Origin: Chitinophagaceae bacterium
GTDB taxonomy: Bacteria; Bacteroidota; Bacteroidia; Chitinophagales; Chitinophagaceae
Length of the DNA: 38,848 nt
Direction of reading: 5' to 3'
Assembly: GCA_903642275.1 (NCBI GenBank)
Contig: CAHJWK010000032.1
Coordinates: 1-38,848 of the forward strand
In this document: in pieces, positions 16,810 to 26,380 of the stretch
Numbering within the stretch: position 1 is the stretch's first letter
How the letters are laid out: each line of letters starts with the position of its first letter
The notes under the pieces: model-generated
Seen by the model: only the letters and a program-made list of their open reading frames with translations
Database searches by the model: none
Told to the model about the DNA's origin: nothing
Made by a program: the position numbers and the translations under genes

Positions 16810-19650
16810 TTAATATTTCCCCAACTTTTTAATTTTCTTTTTCGTATAAATAAAATTTGCAGCCAGAATTATAATTATACCAAAAGCAATGATGCGCCAA
16901 GTAAGGTTTGAAGAACTTGTCGTGAGATTTATTGGATCAGTGTTACCAATCAATATCATATTTGCCCAGTAATAAGGGAGCAGTTTATCATTGCCTGAAT
17001 TGTTTTGGATGAAGAATAATTTAGCTTTTTGCAGCGCTTCATCTTTATTCATACCTTCAGATAAATACTGATTAAACTTTTCTGAAATAGCATAAATAGT
17101 TTGTTCATCAGTTTTCCATAATGTTGCTGAAACAGACGGAATGCCTGCAGTTGCAAATCCTCTTGCCAGGCTATAAATGCCTTCGCCCATTGCAGCTTTG
17201 CCCACGTCGGTTTCACAAGCACTTAATAAAACCAATTTTGTTGCAGGTTTATTTAACAACTGTAATTCACTTAAATGAATCAGCGAATCATACATGTACA
17301 AGACAGGTTCATTATTACCTGCATCTGCATGTGCGTGAGAAAATATAGTTATAATAGAATAAGAAGATGCGTACCTGAAGAAATTATTTTTTGTTGCATT
17401 TGTATATGTAAACAACTTAGTGTTTTTATAATAAGCCGCAGCAGAATGTAAAGCATCAGCGGCACTTTTTAATTTTAAAAGATGAAATGAGGAGTCAAAA
17501 AAAACTGGTGCATAGCCAACAAAATTTCCTTTGGCAACAACGTTATCAAATTGTTTCATTAAAAATTGGGCTGAATAAACATAACTGAAACTATAATCAT
17601 TTAATAAAAAATTTTTTCCCTTTGCATCAGTACATAAAGCCTCTAAAGGAATTACAGCATTCTCCATGCAAATAACAACACGCCCTTTTGGTAATTGTAA
17701 TTGCTGAAAAATTTTTTTATAAATTGAATTTGACAATTGAGAAAAATTTATATAGTTAGCATTAAGCAAATCCTTATTTGAACACAATTGCAAAAAAACT
17801 GAAAGTTCATCTTTATTGAAATCACTTACTGAAAGCTTAATAAGCTTCGAATTGTCTGAGGTTATTGTTAAAATGTACGTAGCTGTATCATCTAAAAAAT
17901 AATGCACAAAACTTTGATTTGTTTTAGAAAGATATTGCTGTAAATCTTTTAATGAAGGCGCTTTATCTGCATATTTATATTCATAGTAAACCGGGTAATT
18001 CTTTTCAAGCGATGCAATAAATTGTTCATATTCTTTTTTGCTGTTCAATAGTTGCGATTGAACAATTTGGTATTGGTTGGACGTGTTTGTCAGCGCTGAA
18101 AGTTCCTGCTGAAGTTTTAAAATTTTTATTTGCAAATCTTCCTGTCTTAATAATTCTGTTTCTGGTAAACTTGAAGATGCACTTAGCTCGTTTAGCTTGT
18201 CATTCAATAAAACTGAACGGCTTTTTTCCATAAAATAAAATGCAAGCGCATTATTATGCGCTAAATAACAAGCCTCTAATGCACTTGAAAAAAATGTTCT
18301 TGTTTTATTGCGCCAATATAGTTTGCTTTTTTCACCGATTAGTTCATGTCTTATTTTAGTAACTACCGAATCTGTAAGCAATGAAGTATGAACGCAGGCA
18401 TCTAAAAATTTTTTTTGATTTGTTTTTTTAAACTCTGACAGAAACAGTACTGTTACATCACTCATTAATCCTATTACCAAATCTTTATTCATCACATTGC
18501 TGAGTTGGGCAACTACAGGGTTATTCAGAATATTATTATTTAGATTTATATTCAAATAATAAAAACTTCTTAGAAAAAAATTTGAAGTTTCATTAAATTT
18601 TTTTTGTACCAAACTGTTCTCTCCAAGGTTACCATAAATCATTGCCAACTTTAAATGCTTCGCTAATGAATCATCTATTTTACCGGCAAACAACAATGCG
18701 TTATTATAGTTTTGTGCTGCCATTGTATAACGTAAAGCATTTTTATAAAAATTTCCAAGGTCGTTGTAATCACTTGCAATCTGAAAGGATTTTCCTGTGA
18801 GCGTTCTTGTTTTAACACAAAGCTTATAATAAAATAGGGCAGAATCTAATCGCTTTTCTTTTTCATAAATCAAGCCTAATATTTTATAAGCAGTGCCTAA
18901 CTCAAACAACTCATTTTTATTTTTCTTTACTATAGAAATTGCTCTGTATGTATCGCTTAACGCTTCCGGTATATTATTTTCAAAGTATGAAGACTGTGCT
19001 TTCCTGTTTAATAAAAAAATATAGTTATGCGTGTCATTTTGCTTTAAGGCAACATTCATCCCGATGCTGCTTTCTTCTACAGCTTTTTCATAATCACCTA
19101 TTCTGAAAAAAATATTCGCTCTTTTATCAAACGCATTAATCTCAAAAGAATCACACTTGTTATATTGATTGCAAAAAATTATTACGCTGTCATAATAATA
19201 TAATGCCTGTCTATAAAGGAGCCGACGATCATAAAAATTACCGAGATTATAACAAGACATGATTTTCAATACCGCTGATCCTTTTGTGCTTAGCGAGTTA
19301 TTTATTTTTAAAGCATACAAAGTGCTATCAATAGCATTGCTATAATTTTCATTTACATTAAATTCATAATTACTAAATTTTATTAAAGCAAGTATGTAGG
19401 ATGTATCGTTTGTAAATTTGCAGTTGCGTGCGTTTTGTAAGATGTTGTTTAATATTGAAATTTTCTGCTTATCAGCAAGTGTTTTATTTGTATCAATACT
19501 AATAATTTTGTTCCAGGCAGATTTGCTTTCTAAACACTGGCTATAACAGCTTAAACTAACTAAAACTCCTGCTGTTAAGGCAATAAAATATTTTACGGTA
19601 TAAAAAAATAAACCGGAAGTAAGCGGGCAGATGCTGTATTTGCTTTTCAT
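16810..19650 (-). CDS. Exported TPR-CHAT protein with C-terminal membrane anchor (copy 2)
   Basis: This is a probable cysteine protease-like CHAT protein (caspase-like clan). Numbered from the ATG at 19650, it has an N-terminal hydrophobic export signal (about 14-37), TPR-like helical repeats (about 60-400) and a helical linker with coiled-coil character (about 455-545). The CHAT domain (about 600-910) carries SHAHAD (His772/His774) and SACET (Cys812), the expected His/Cys dyad. A transmembrane helix near the C-terminus is followed by a Lys-rich tail (KKKIKKLGKY). The topology suggests a periplasmic protease domain tethered to the inner membrane. It is the last gene of the sigma / anti-sigma cassette and a paralogue of the upstream gene. 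The frame stays open to a TTG at 19668. Substrate unknown. Confidence 0.88.
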   Translation of the reverse strand: MKSKYSICPLTSGLFFYTVKYFIALTAGVLVSLSCYSQCLESKSAWNKIISIDTNKTLADKQKISILNNILQNARNCKFTNDTSYILALIKFSNYEFNVNENYSNAIDSTLYALKINNSLSTKGSAVLKIMSCYNLGNFYDRRLLYRQALYYYDSVIIFCNQYNKCDSFEINAFDKRANIFFRIGDYEKAVEESSIGMNVALKQNDTHNYIFLLNRKAQSSYFENNIPEALSDTYRAISIVKKNKNELFELGTAYKILGLIYEKEKRLDSALFYYKLCVKTRTLTGKSFQIASDYNDLGNFYKNALRYTMAAQNYNNALLFAGKIDDSLAKHLKLAMIYGNLGENSLVQKKFNETSNFFLRSFYYLNINLNNNILNNPVVAQLSNVMNKDLVIGLMSDVTVLFLSEFKKTNQKKFLDACVHTSLLTDSVVTKIRHELIGEKSKLYWRNKTRTFFSSALEACYLAHNNALAFYFMEKSRSVLLNDKLNELSASSSLPETELLRQEDLQIKILKLQQELSALTNTSNQYQIVQSQLLNSKKEYEQFIASLEKNYPVYYEYKYADKAPSLKDLQQYLSKTNQSFVHYFLDDTATYILTITSDNSKLIKLSVSDFNKDELSVFLQLCSNKDLLNANYINFSQLSNSIYKKIFQQLQLPKGRVVICMENAVIPLEALCTDAKGKNFLLNDYSFSYVYSAQFLMKQFDNVVAKGNFVGYAPVFFDSSFHLLKLKSAADALHSAAAYYKNTKLFTYTNATKNNFFRYASSYSIITIFSHAHADAGNNEPVLYMYDSLIHLSELQLLNKPATKLVLLSACETDVGKAAMGEGIYSLARGFATAGIPSVSATLWKTDEQTIYAISEKFNQYLSEGMNKDEALQKAKLFFIQNNSGNDKLLPYYWANMILIGNTDPINLTTSSSNLTWRIIAFGIIIILAANFIYTKKKIKKLGKY

Positions 19651-19776
19651 CTTAAAAAAGTCTACCAAGTTAAGTAAACTTTAATAGATTTTTTTAGATA
19701 GTTTGAATGAAATAAAGATAAAGAAGTATAAAATAAATTTATTGCTGATTTATGAATGAATTACTTCGGTAAGAGA

Positions 19777-22575
19777 TTAGAAACATTTTTCTTTTAGAAA
19801 AATTTTCCATAAAATTATTAAGGCTATAAACAAAAACAAAACAATGCACGCAGCAAACCACCAAAAATAGCTATTCCCCGTTGTTGGAAATTGTATCGCA
19901 TCAGTATTACCAATCACGATCATGTTTGCCCAGTAATAGGGTAATAACTTATCGTTGCCTGTGTTGCTATTAATAAAATATAATTTAGCTTTTTTCAACG
20001 CTTCATCTTTGTTCATTCCTTTTGATAAATATTGATTAAACCTTTCTGAAATAGTATAAATAGTTTGTTCATCCGCTTTCCATAATGTTGCTGAAACAGA
20101 CGGAATACCTGCTGTTGCAAACCCTCTTGCCAAACTATAAATGCCTTCGCCTGTTGCAGTTTTACCTACGTTTGTTTGGCAGGCACTTAATAATACCAGC
20201 TTTGTTGCAGGATTATTTAACAACTGCAGTTCTGATAAATGAATAAGCGAATCATGCATATATAAGACAGGTTCTTCGTCGGTTGTATCTGCATGGGCAT
20301 GTGAAAAAATATTTGTGATGGAATAACTGCATGCATATTTAAAAAAATTGCTGCGCGTTGCATTTTGATACGTGAATAGTTTTTTGGTACTGTAATAAGA
20401 TGATGAAGCCTGCAAAGCATCAGCCGCATTTTTTAAATCCTGTACATTGAGAGACGTTGCAAAAGACACCGGCGCAAAACCAATAAAGCTGCCTTTGGCA
20501 TTTGCTTTATTATAAAAAGATTTTATTAACGAACGCACAGAATATACATAACTAAAATTATAGTTGTTTAACAAAAAATTTCTGCCTGTTTTATCCAGAC
20601 ACAAAGCATCAAACGGAATTACAATGTTATCTGAGCAAATAATTAATCTTCCAGGCGGCAATTTCAACGGCTGGAAAATAGTTTTATAAATTGAATTAGA
20701 TAAAGAAGCAAATACATCATAATGACTCATCAGCATTTCTTTATCGGCACACAGTTGTAAAAATTTCGAAAGCTGTTCTTTTTTAAAATCTTTTTGAGAA
20801 AGGCATATAAATTTTGTTGATGCTGGAGTAATAGCTAAAATGTATGTAACTGTATCACCTAAAAAATATTGAACAAAGCTTTGATTGTTTTTTTTAAGAT
20901 AGGACTGAAGTTGCGGCAATGTTGAAACATCATCAGCATACTTATATTGATAATAAGCAGGATATTTTATTTCAAGTGATTTTGCATATTGTTCAAAATC
21001 GTTTTTTACATCAAGCAGTTTTGATTGTATAGCCTGATATTCCCCAGAAGAGCCGTTCAAGTCAGAAAGTTTTTGCTCCAACTCTATTATCTTAACCTGG
21101 TAGTCATCCTGCTTCGCTGCATCTGCTATTGATAAATATGAGGATGCACTTAATTCATTCAGCTTATCATTTAATAAAACAGCGCGGCTTTTTTCAATGA
21201 AATAAAAAGCAAGAGCAGAGTTGTTATCTAAGTAACATGCTTCGACGGCGTTAGTGTAAAAATCACGAGTATAATTTCTCCAATATAATTTACTCTCATT
21301 GCCTAACTGCATGTTACGCATTTTTGTAATGAGTGTGTCCATAACCAATGCTGTTTGAAGACAGGCAAACAATGTTCTATTGTCTTTATTGCTTAGGTAA
21401 ATTTTTAGTAAAGTTTCTACTTTATTATTCATTATTACCAAAGCCATTTCTTTTGTTTCGACAGTGTTTAGTTTATCTGAACTAGGGTTTTTATAAATAT
21501 CATCAATTAGAATGTTTAAATATGCAAGTGCTTTAATACAATAATGAGAAGATAACTTATAGTTTTTTTGCTTTAAATACAACTCTCCAATATTTGTATT
21601 TGCTCTGGCAAGTAAAGTAGAATCTTGAATCTTTTTTCCATAATAAATTGTTTGCAAATAACATTGTTTTGCTTTTTCATTGTTATTTAAACTATCAAGG
21701 TAAAAGTTTCCGTAATCTATATAATCGTTTGCTATTTGTTCAGTATCTTTTGTTTGGACTCTTATATAAATTGTTCGCTTAAATAATGAAGCTGCCTTTT
21801 TAAATTCATGATTTTTTTCAAAAATGGATGCTTTAATTTTTAGAGCTGAAGCTAATTTATACAAATAATTATTTTTTGTTGAAATGCTGGTTAGTATATT
21901 AACGTCAGAAAGTGATTGGGAAATGTTGCCTTGATAATAAAATGATTGAGCCCTTTGGATTAGCAGTTCCAGGTAAGTAGAAGTATCTTTTTCCTTGAGA
22001 GCATAATCTATTCCGCTTGTACTTTCTTCTACCGCTTTTTGATAATCGCCAATCTGAAAAAAAAGATATGCTTTATAAAGTCTTGAATATAGCGTGTAGT
22101 TAGTTGTATCTGAAGAATTTTTTAAAATTAAAATTGTACTATCAAAATATTGCAAAGCTTTTTCAAACAATGAAAGTTTATAATAGTTTGTGGCCATGCT
22201 ATAATAACTTTTCGCCAGAAAATATTTTGAACTTCCAAGTCTGCCAGTCTTATTTATTTTTATTGAAGCATTTATATAATTTATACTTGTTGCAAAATTT
22301 TTACTCACATTAACCTCGTAACGTGCAATTTTTAGAAGAACATTAGAATAAACAGAGTCATGCCTTGAATTGCATTTGTCAAGGATATTTTTAAGATTGT
22401 AAAAGCGTTCTAATTTATTAGCAGGAGTAAATGTTAGGTTACTTTCAATTATAGATATACTGTCTATAACTGCATCTTTTGTAAGACATTGTGAATTTGC
22501 TTTAAAATTAAAAAAGTAAAACGATAATGTTGTACAAATAAAGATTTTACTTCTTAAAATAAAATTGCAAGGCAT
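19777..22575 (-). CDS. Exported TPR-CHAT protein with C-terminal membrane anchor (copy 1)
   Basis: This is a paralogue of the following gene with the same architecture: N-terminal signal segment (about 8-28), TPR-like repeats (about 50-400), helical linker, CHAT domain (about 590-890), and C-terminal transmembrane helix (FWWFAACIVLFLFIALIILW) before a short basic tail. The catalytic candidates are His759/His761 in SHAHAD and Cys799 in SACQTN, both intact. The two proteins are most alike in the region NDKLNELSAS and in the CHAT domain, and less alike in the TPR half. It starts 60 bases after a 41-residue membrane protein gene. Family knowledge supports a protease or protease-like signalling role; no substrate can be named from sequence. 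Confidence 0.88.
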   Translation of the reverse strand: MPCNFILRSKIFICTTLSFYFFNFKANSQCLTKDAVIDSISIIESNLTFTPANKLERFYNLKNILDKCNSRHDSVYSNVLLKIARYEVNVSKNFATSINYINASIKINKTGRLGSSKYFLAKSYYSMATNYYKLSLFEKALQYFDSTILILKNSSDTTNYTLYSRLYKAYLFFQIGDYQKAVEESTSGIDYALKEKDTSTYLELLIQRAQSFYYQGNISQSLSDVNILTSISTKNNYLYKLASALKIKASIFEKNHEFKKAASLFKRTIYIRVQTKDTEQIANDYIDYGNFYLDSLNNNEKAKQCYLQTIYYGKKIQDSTLLARANTNIGELYLKQKNYKLSSHYCIKALAYLNILIDDIYKNPSSDKLNTVETKEMALVIMNNKVETLLKIYLSNKDNRTLFACLQTALVMDTLITKMRNMQLGNESKLYWRNYTRDFYTNAVEACYLDNNSALAFYFIEKSRAVLLNDKLNELSASSYLSIADAAKQDDYQVKIIELEQKLSDLNGSSGEYQAIQSKLLDVKNDFEQYAKSLEIKYPAYYQYKYADDVSTLPQLQSYLKKNNQSFVQYFLGDTVTYILAITPASTKFICLSQKDFKKEQLSKFLQLCADKEMLMSHYDVFASLSNSIYKTIFQPLKLPPGRLIICSDNIVIPFDALCLDKTGRNFLLNNYNFSYVYSVRSLIKSFYNKANAKGSFIGFAPVSFATSLNVQDLKNAADALQASSSYYSTKKLFTYQNATRSNFFKYACSYSITNIFSHAHADTTDEEPVLYMHDSLIHLSELQLLNNPATKLVLLSACQTNVGKTATGEGIYSLARGFATAGIPSVSATLWKADEQTIYTISERFNQYLSKGMNKDEALKKAKLYFINSNTGNDKLLPYYWANMIVIGNTDAIQFPTTGNSYFWWFAACIVLFLFIALIILWKIFLKEKCF

Positions 22576-22635
22576 GGTATTTTGCCCATTGTATATTAAA
22601 GCTGTTCAAGATAAGCACATTAAAAATTCAAATCA

Positions 22636-22761
22636 CTATTTTTTATCCGGGTCTGGAGGGTCTTGTGGTTTGGATCCACCACCTGTAGTTTTTGCGGCTA
22701 TATATATTACAGTAACAAGAATGCCTCCCTGGATTATTGTTTGAATAGTAGTTTGGTCCAT
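22636..22761 (-). CDS. 41-residue single-helix membrane protein in CHAT cassette
   Basis: This short ORF is ATG to TAG and encodes 41 residues. A polar N-terminus (MDQTTIQT) is followed by a hydrophobic segment (about 9-23, IIQGGILVTVIYIAA) and a Gly/Pro/Asp/Lys tail (GGGSKPQDPPDPDKK). It fills an otherwise empty 265-base gap between the anti-sigma-like gene and the first CHAT gene, on the same strand, 39 bases after one and 60 bases before the other. Charge distribution suggests the C-terminus may be cytoplasmic, but this is weak. It matches no family I know. It could be a CHAT partner or substrate, or a spurious ORF. Composition and position favour a real gene. Confidence 0.6.
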   Translation of the reverse strand: MDQTTIQTIIQGGILVTVIYIAAKTTGGGSKPQDPPDPDKK

Positions 22762-22800
22762 AATTTTTTTTTATAGTGAATTTATATTGATTTAAAATAC

Positions 22801-23535
22801 TCAAATTTTCTTCAGCCATTCAGCAGCTTTGTCATTTTCTGCTTCTCTTTCATTCACTACTTTCTGCAATAATTTTTTTGCTTCAGTTTTATCGCCGGGC
22901 TTATTTCTTTCCAGTAAAGTTACAGCTTTCAAAAAATCTCCGGGATTACTAAATAAGTGCTGCATGTTTGCCAAGACTTCAAACTGTAGTAAGGCACTAT
23001 CGTACTCATCTTTCTGCAAATATGCCAAGCCTGCATATTTTTTTGCATCTGAATTAAAAGCATCATGTCTTTCTACACCTCTAAACAATTGTAATGCCCT
23101 GTCATATTGCTTATTATTGTAAGCAGCCTGGCCAAGTGTTATACTATCTTTATCTCCGCTCATTGTTATACTTAAGTTGCCGTAATTTGTTTTAATATAA
23201 TTATCAGCAAGCCTTCTGGGCGATGAATTAGCTTCAAACAGATAAACTGAAGCTGCTAACACCAAACAGGCCGCGGCAGCATACATAAACCACCTGCTGG
23301 TAAAAGATCTTTTTATTAAAGGCAATATAGGAATTTCATCTTCGGCGTTTTTGTTTTGCCATAATGATCTCTTTTGCTGTAACAACTCTTCCTGCAAAGC
23401 TTGTTTGGTTGTTATAAAAAATGCAACTTCCTGCGCAAACGCTTTATCTTCTTCGCATCTTCTTTCAAAAGTTTTTTGCTCTTCTTCATTCAAGGTTTTT
23501 TTTAAATATGCATCAATATATTCTACTATGTTCAT
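22801..23535 (-). CDS. Membrane anti-sigma-like protein with C-terminal TPR region
   Basis: The cytoplasmic N-terminus (1-80) has the Glu/Lys-rich helical pattern of Bacteroidota anti-sigma factors (YIDAYLKKTLNEEEQKTFER). One transmembrane helix covers about 82-100, and the C-terminal part (about 125-244) looks like TPR repeats (AAYNNKQYDRALQLF, YLQKDEYDSALLQFE), probably in the periplasm. It begins 35 bases after the ECF sigma gene, the normal position for its cognate regulator. There is no zinc-binding HxxxCxxC motif. The TPR part could sense a periplasmic partner, for example the CHAT proteins; that is inference. Alternatively it is a structural scaffold rather than a true anti-sigma factor. 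Confidence 0.75.
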   Translation of the reverse strand: MNIVEYIDAYLKKTLNEEEQKTFERRCEEDKAFAQEVAFFITTKQALQEELLQQKRSLWQNKNAEDEIPILPLIKRSFTSRWFMYAAAACLVLAASVYLFEANSSPRRLADNYIKTNYGNLSITMSGDKDSITLGQAAYNNKQYDRALQLFRGVERHDAFNSDAKKYAGLAYLQKDEYDSALLQFEVLANMQHLFSNPGDFLKAVTLLERNKPGDKTEAKKLLQKVVNEREAENDKAAEWLKKI

Positions 23536-23570
23536 CTTCCAAATTTTTTATAATTAAAGCAATAAGCTAA

Positions 23571-24137
23571 TCAAACCATCACCTTTTCTCTTAATTTTTC
23601 AATACACCTTAGTCTTGTTGTTTTAACTACTGCCGCATTATTATAAGACAATGCTTCAGCTATTTCCTTATCAGTTAAGCCATCTTCATACATCAGTAAT
23701 ACTTCTTTACATTTCTCACCTATGTTATTCAGATGGGCTTTAACTTTTGCTTTAAGCTCATTATTTAAAAGCCGCTCAATAACTGACTTTGCACTATCAG
23801 GCAACTGGTTTAATATCTCCGGTACAGGCATTGTTTTATGTACCTGTTGCTTATTAGTCGTATTTTTTCTAACAAGGTCAATACATTTATTAAAAAAAAT
23901 TTGGTAGAGGTAAGTTTTAATAGAAGAACGGCCATCAAAATGCCCGTTAACAATATTATGCACAGAAGAAAAAACTGTATCACTGTAAGCACTAAAACTA
24001 TCATCGTAGGTAAGGTGATATTTCCTGCAGCCTTCATCTATAAAATAAATGTATTGATCGTACAGGATTTTTTCGTAGCAGCTGCGTTCTTTATAGCTTG
24101 CCTTCAGTCCATAAAGTATGTCAGAATCAGAGTGCAA
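23571..24137 (-). CDS. ECF-type RNA polymerase sigma factor (TTG start)
   Basis: This is a sigma-70 family protein of 188 residues with region 2 (about 25-92, ending SIKTYLYQIFFNKCIDLVRK) and region 4 helix-turn-helix (about 130-185, LTDKEIAEALSYNNAAVVKTTRLRCIEKL). There is no region 3, as in ECF factors. No in-frame ATG exists upstream or before residue 100, and an in-frame TAG lies 18 bases upstream, so a TTG at 24137 is the likely start. It heads the cassette containing the anti-sigma-like, 41-residue and CHAT genes, and probably controls it. The promoter it recognises cannot be deduced. Confidence 0.87.
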   Translation of the reverse strand: MHSDSDILYGLKASYKERSCYEKILYDQYIYFIDEGCRKYHLTYDDSFSAYSDTVFSSVHNIVNGHFDGRSSIKTYLYQIFFNKCIDLVRKNTTNKQQVHKTMPVPEILNQLPDSAKSVIERLLNNELKAKVKAHLNNIGEKCKEVLLMYEDGLTDKEIAEALSYNNAAVVKTTRLRCIEKLREKVMV

Positions 24138-24256
24138 TAAATAAACTTTACACTAAAATAAAACAATATTTATAGCTGAGTAATTTATTTGCGTCATCAT
24201 TTATTTAACGGAAGGCAATACCAAGTGCTTTTATTATAAATTAACAGTTTTCACTA

Positions 24257-24730
24257 TTACAAATAATATTTTTCATCAAGATAAAACAAACCGTCACTTT
24301 TTTTCCAATACCAAAATTTTTTTAAAAGTATAAAATAACTTCCTCTTGCGGAACTTAACTCGTTTGTTGGATTTACATATAAAACACGTGGCGGAATTAT
24401 TTTATACCGGGTTTTTAAATTGCTTAATTGTTGTGCGCTAAAGCCTTTTGATAATTGAAATTCATTATACTGAACGTTGCTATTTACCGGTAATAATTGC
24501 TGAGGCGTTATAATTTTTCCATAGCCATTGGATACTATCATAAATGCTCTTGCTGAATTTGCAATAACAACTGAATCTTTCTTGGTTAAAGATGAATCAG
24601 ATGCAAATACGTTTCCGTTATCATTGTTCCCATTTATAATAGTTGCGTTATTTGTTTTTGAAGGAATATTTTTTCTATGGCAGGCAGCAAAAATTGATAA
24701 ACTTAATAAAAGACAGACGCATTTTTTCAT
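24257..24730 (-). CDS. Small hypothetical lipoprotein
   Basis: This 157-residue protein has a lipoprotein signal peptide (MKKCVCLLLSLSIFAAC) with lipid-modified Cys17 expected. A low-complexity Asn/Ser/Asp linker follows (about 20-50), then a globular part containing a Tyr/Trp/Lys-rich C-terminus (KKFWYWKKSDGLFY). No family was recognised. It lies 83 bases after the delta-60 repeat gene and 119 bases before the sigma gene, all on the same strand, so it may belong to either unit. Confidence 0.7.
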   Translation of the reverse strand: MKKCVCLLLSLSIFAACHRKNIPSKTNNATIINGNNDNGNVFASDSSLTKKDSVVIANSARAFMIVSNGYGKIITPQQLLPVNSNVQYNEFQLSKGFSAQQLSNLKTRYKIIPPRVLYVNPTNELSSARGSYFILLKKFWYWKKSDGLFYLDEKYYL

Positions 24731-24813
24731 GCTGATGACTACCGAATATTATGCCGGAAAATTAAATAAGGGAACACTACGATTACCTTATTGTGCAATT
24801 GAATATACAAAAA

Positions 24814-26358
24814 TTATCTTTTTATAAATTTTAAATTGACTGTTTTGAAATTTTGTTCAATGGTTAAATTATATACGCCGGATTTAAGCATGTTGACTAC
24901 TATAGATTGATTACCGGGTGTAAAATTTGCTTGCTGGAGTATGACTCCGGAAAGATTGCTTATGCTAAACATTGATGATGAAGATGTATTTAATCCCTCA
25001 ACATAAAGTACATCTGCAACAGGGTTTGGATAAATTTTTATAGTTAATAATTTTGCTTTAACAGCATCTTCATTATTTTCATTTATTGCATTTGAAGCAG
25101 AACCGGAGCTTAAATATCTTGCTACAGCAATTCTGTATTTATCACTAATACTTAAGCCTGCAACAACAATTTTTCCATCTGGTTGTATTGCTGCTGAAAT
25201 GCCGTAATCATTATTATCAAAGTTAGTTGTGGTCTTACCTCCGCTTCCAAAAGTATTATCAAGTGTTCCGTTTTTGTTTAGCCTTGCAAGGGCAAAATAG
25301 TTAATGTTGTTGGAGGCTGTATTTATACCTGCTAAGACTATTTTTCCATCTGTTTGTATATTAACTGATGTTGCATCACCGCCTCCATTAAATAAAACAG
25401 CCACCTTGCCATTACCTGCAAACGAATTATCTAAAGTGCCATTGCTATTATACTTTACTGCAGCAAATTGAGCATAGCCTTTACTATCAATGTACTGGCC
25501 TGCCTGAAAAATTTTCCCATCTGATTGAACCGCTATTGCTAAAGCATTCGCAGCCGTATTGCCTATAGAAGTGGTAACTCTTCCATCACCACCGAAAGAT
25601 GCATCTAATAAGCCATTGCTGTTATACCGGGCAATCGCAAAGCATTTTTCTCCGTTGCGCACTGTTGACCCTCCAGCCAAAATCTGACCATTTGATTGAA
25701 CAGCAACAGCATCACCTTCATCATCAATACCGCTAAAGGCTGTGAATACTTCACCACCTATACCAAATGAGTTATCTAAAGTTCCGTTGTAATTAAACCT
25801 GAAAAGAGCAAAGTCTTTACTGTTAGCTATGCCACTATCTCCGGCAACTACAATTTTTCCGTCTGTTTGAATAGCAACCGACTTCATTTGACCTCTGAAA
25901 GAAAACTTTACCTTGCCGCCACTTCCGAAAGATTGGTCTAATGTTCCGGATGTAGTTAATCTTGTAGCAATAAAATAATTACCTGCAGGAGAATAGGTAT
26001 ATGAATATCCAACTACCACTATATAACCGTTTGATTGGATGGCAGTTGATATTCCATAATCATCGCCTCCGAAATCTACACCGGCTTTGCCGTTACCTGC
26101 AAACGAATTATCTAATGAGCCATCTTTGTTATAACGAACAACAGCTATATCATTATAATTGTGTGTGCTGCTGTAATATCCGGCTACAACTATTTTTCCG
26201 TCTGATTGAATAGCAACAGATTGTCCAGTCGCTAATGTACTGCCAACAAGCGTAGTAACTTTTCCATCAGTGCTAAAGCTATTATCAAGTTTACCTGCCT
26301 GGCAAAAAATTGTTGTTGCGCAGAATAAGGTTATTACGAATAATAAAAAAGATTTCAT
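24814..26358 (-). CDS. T9SS cargo protein with seven delta-60 repeats
   Basis: This is an exported protein with a signal peptide (about 1-20) and seven delta-60 repeats of roughly 55-60 residues. Each repeat has a GxLDxSFGxxGKV motif followed by a DGKIVVAG-like strand, a pattern thought to form a propeller. The last 75 residues form a T9SS type A sorting domain (starting IKIYPNPVADVLYVEG), which directs outer-membrane translocation and surface attachment or release. It starts 22 bases after the preceding S74-containing gene and is probably co-transcribed with it. Function is likely extracellular binding; no enzymatic motif is visible. Confidence 0.88.
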   Translation of the reverse strand: MKSFLLFVITLFCATTIFCQAGKLDNSFSTDGKVTTLVGSTLATGQSVAIQSDGKIVVAGYYSSTHNYNDIAVVRYNKDGSLDNSFAGNGKAGVDFGGDDYGISTAIQSNGYIVVVGYSYTYSPAGNYFIATRLTTSGTLDQSFGSGGKVKFSFRGQMKSVAIQTDGKIVVAGDSGIANSKDFALFRFNYNGTLDNSFGIGGEVFTAFSGIDDEGDAVAVQSNGQILAGGSTVRNGEKCFAIARYNSNGLLDASFGGDGRVTTSIGNTAANALAIAVQSDGKIFQAGQYIDSKGYAQFAAVKYNSNGTLDNSFAGNGKVAVLFNGGGDATSVNIQTDGKIVLAGINTASNNINYFALARLNKNGTLDNTFGSGGKTTTNFDNNDYGISAAIQPDGKIVVAGLSISDKYRIAVARYLSSGSASNAINENNEDAVKAKLLTIKIYPNPVADVLYVEGLNTSSSSMFSISNLSGVILQQANFTPGNQSIVVNMLKSGVYNLTIEQNFKTVNLKFIKR

Positions 26359-26380
26359 GATGTTTATTTTTAATTAGAAT

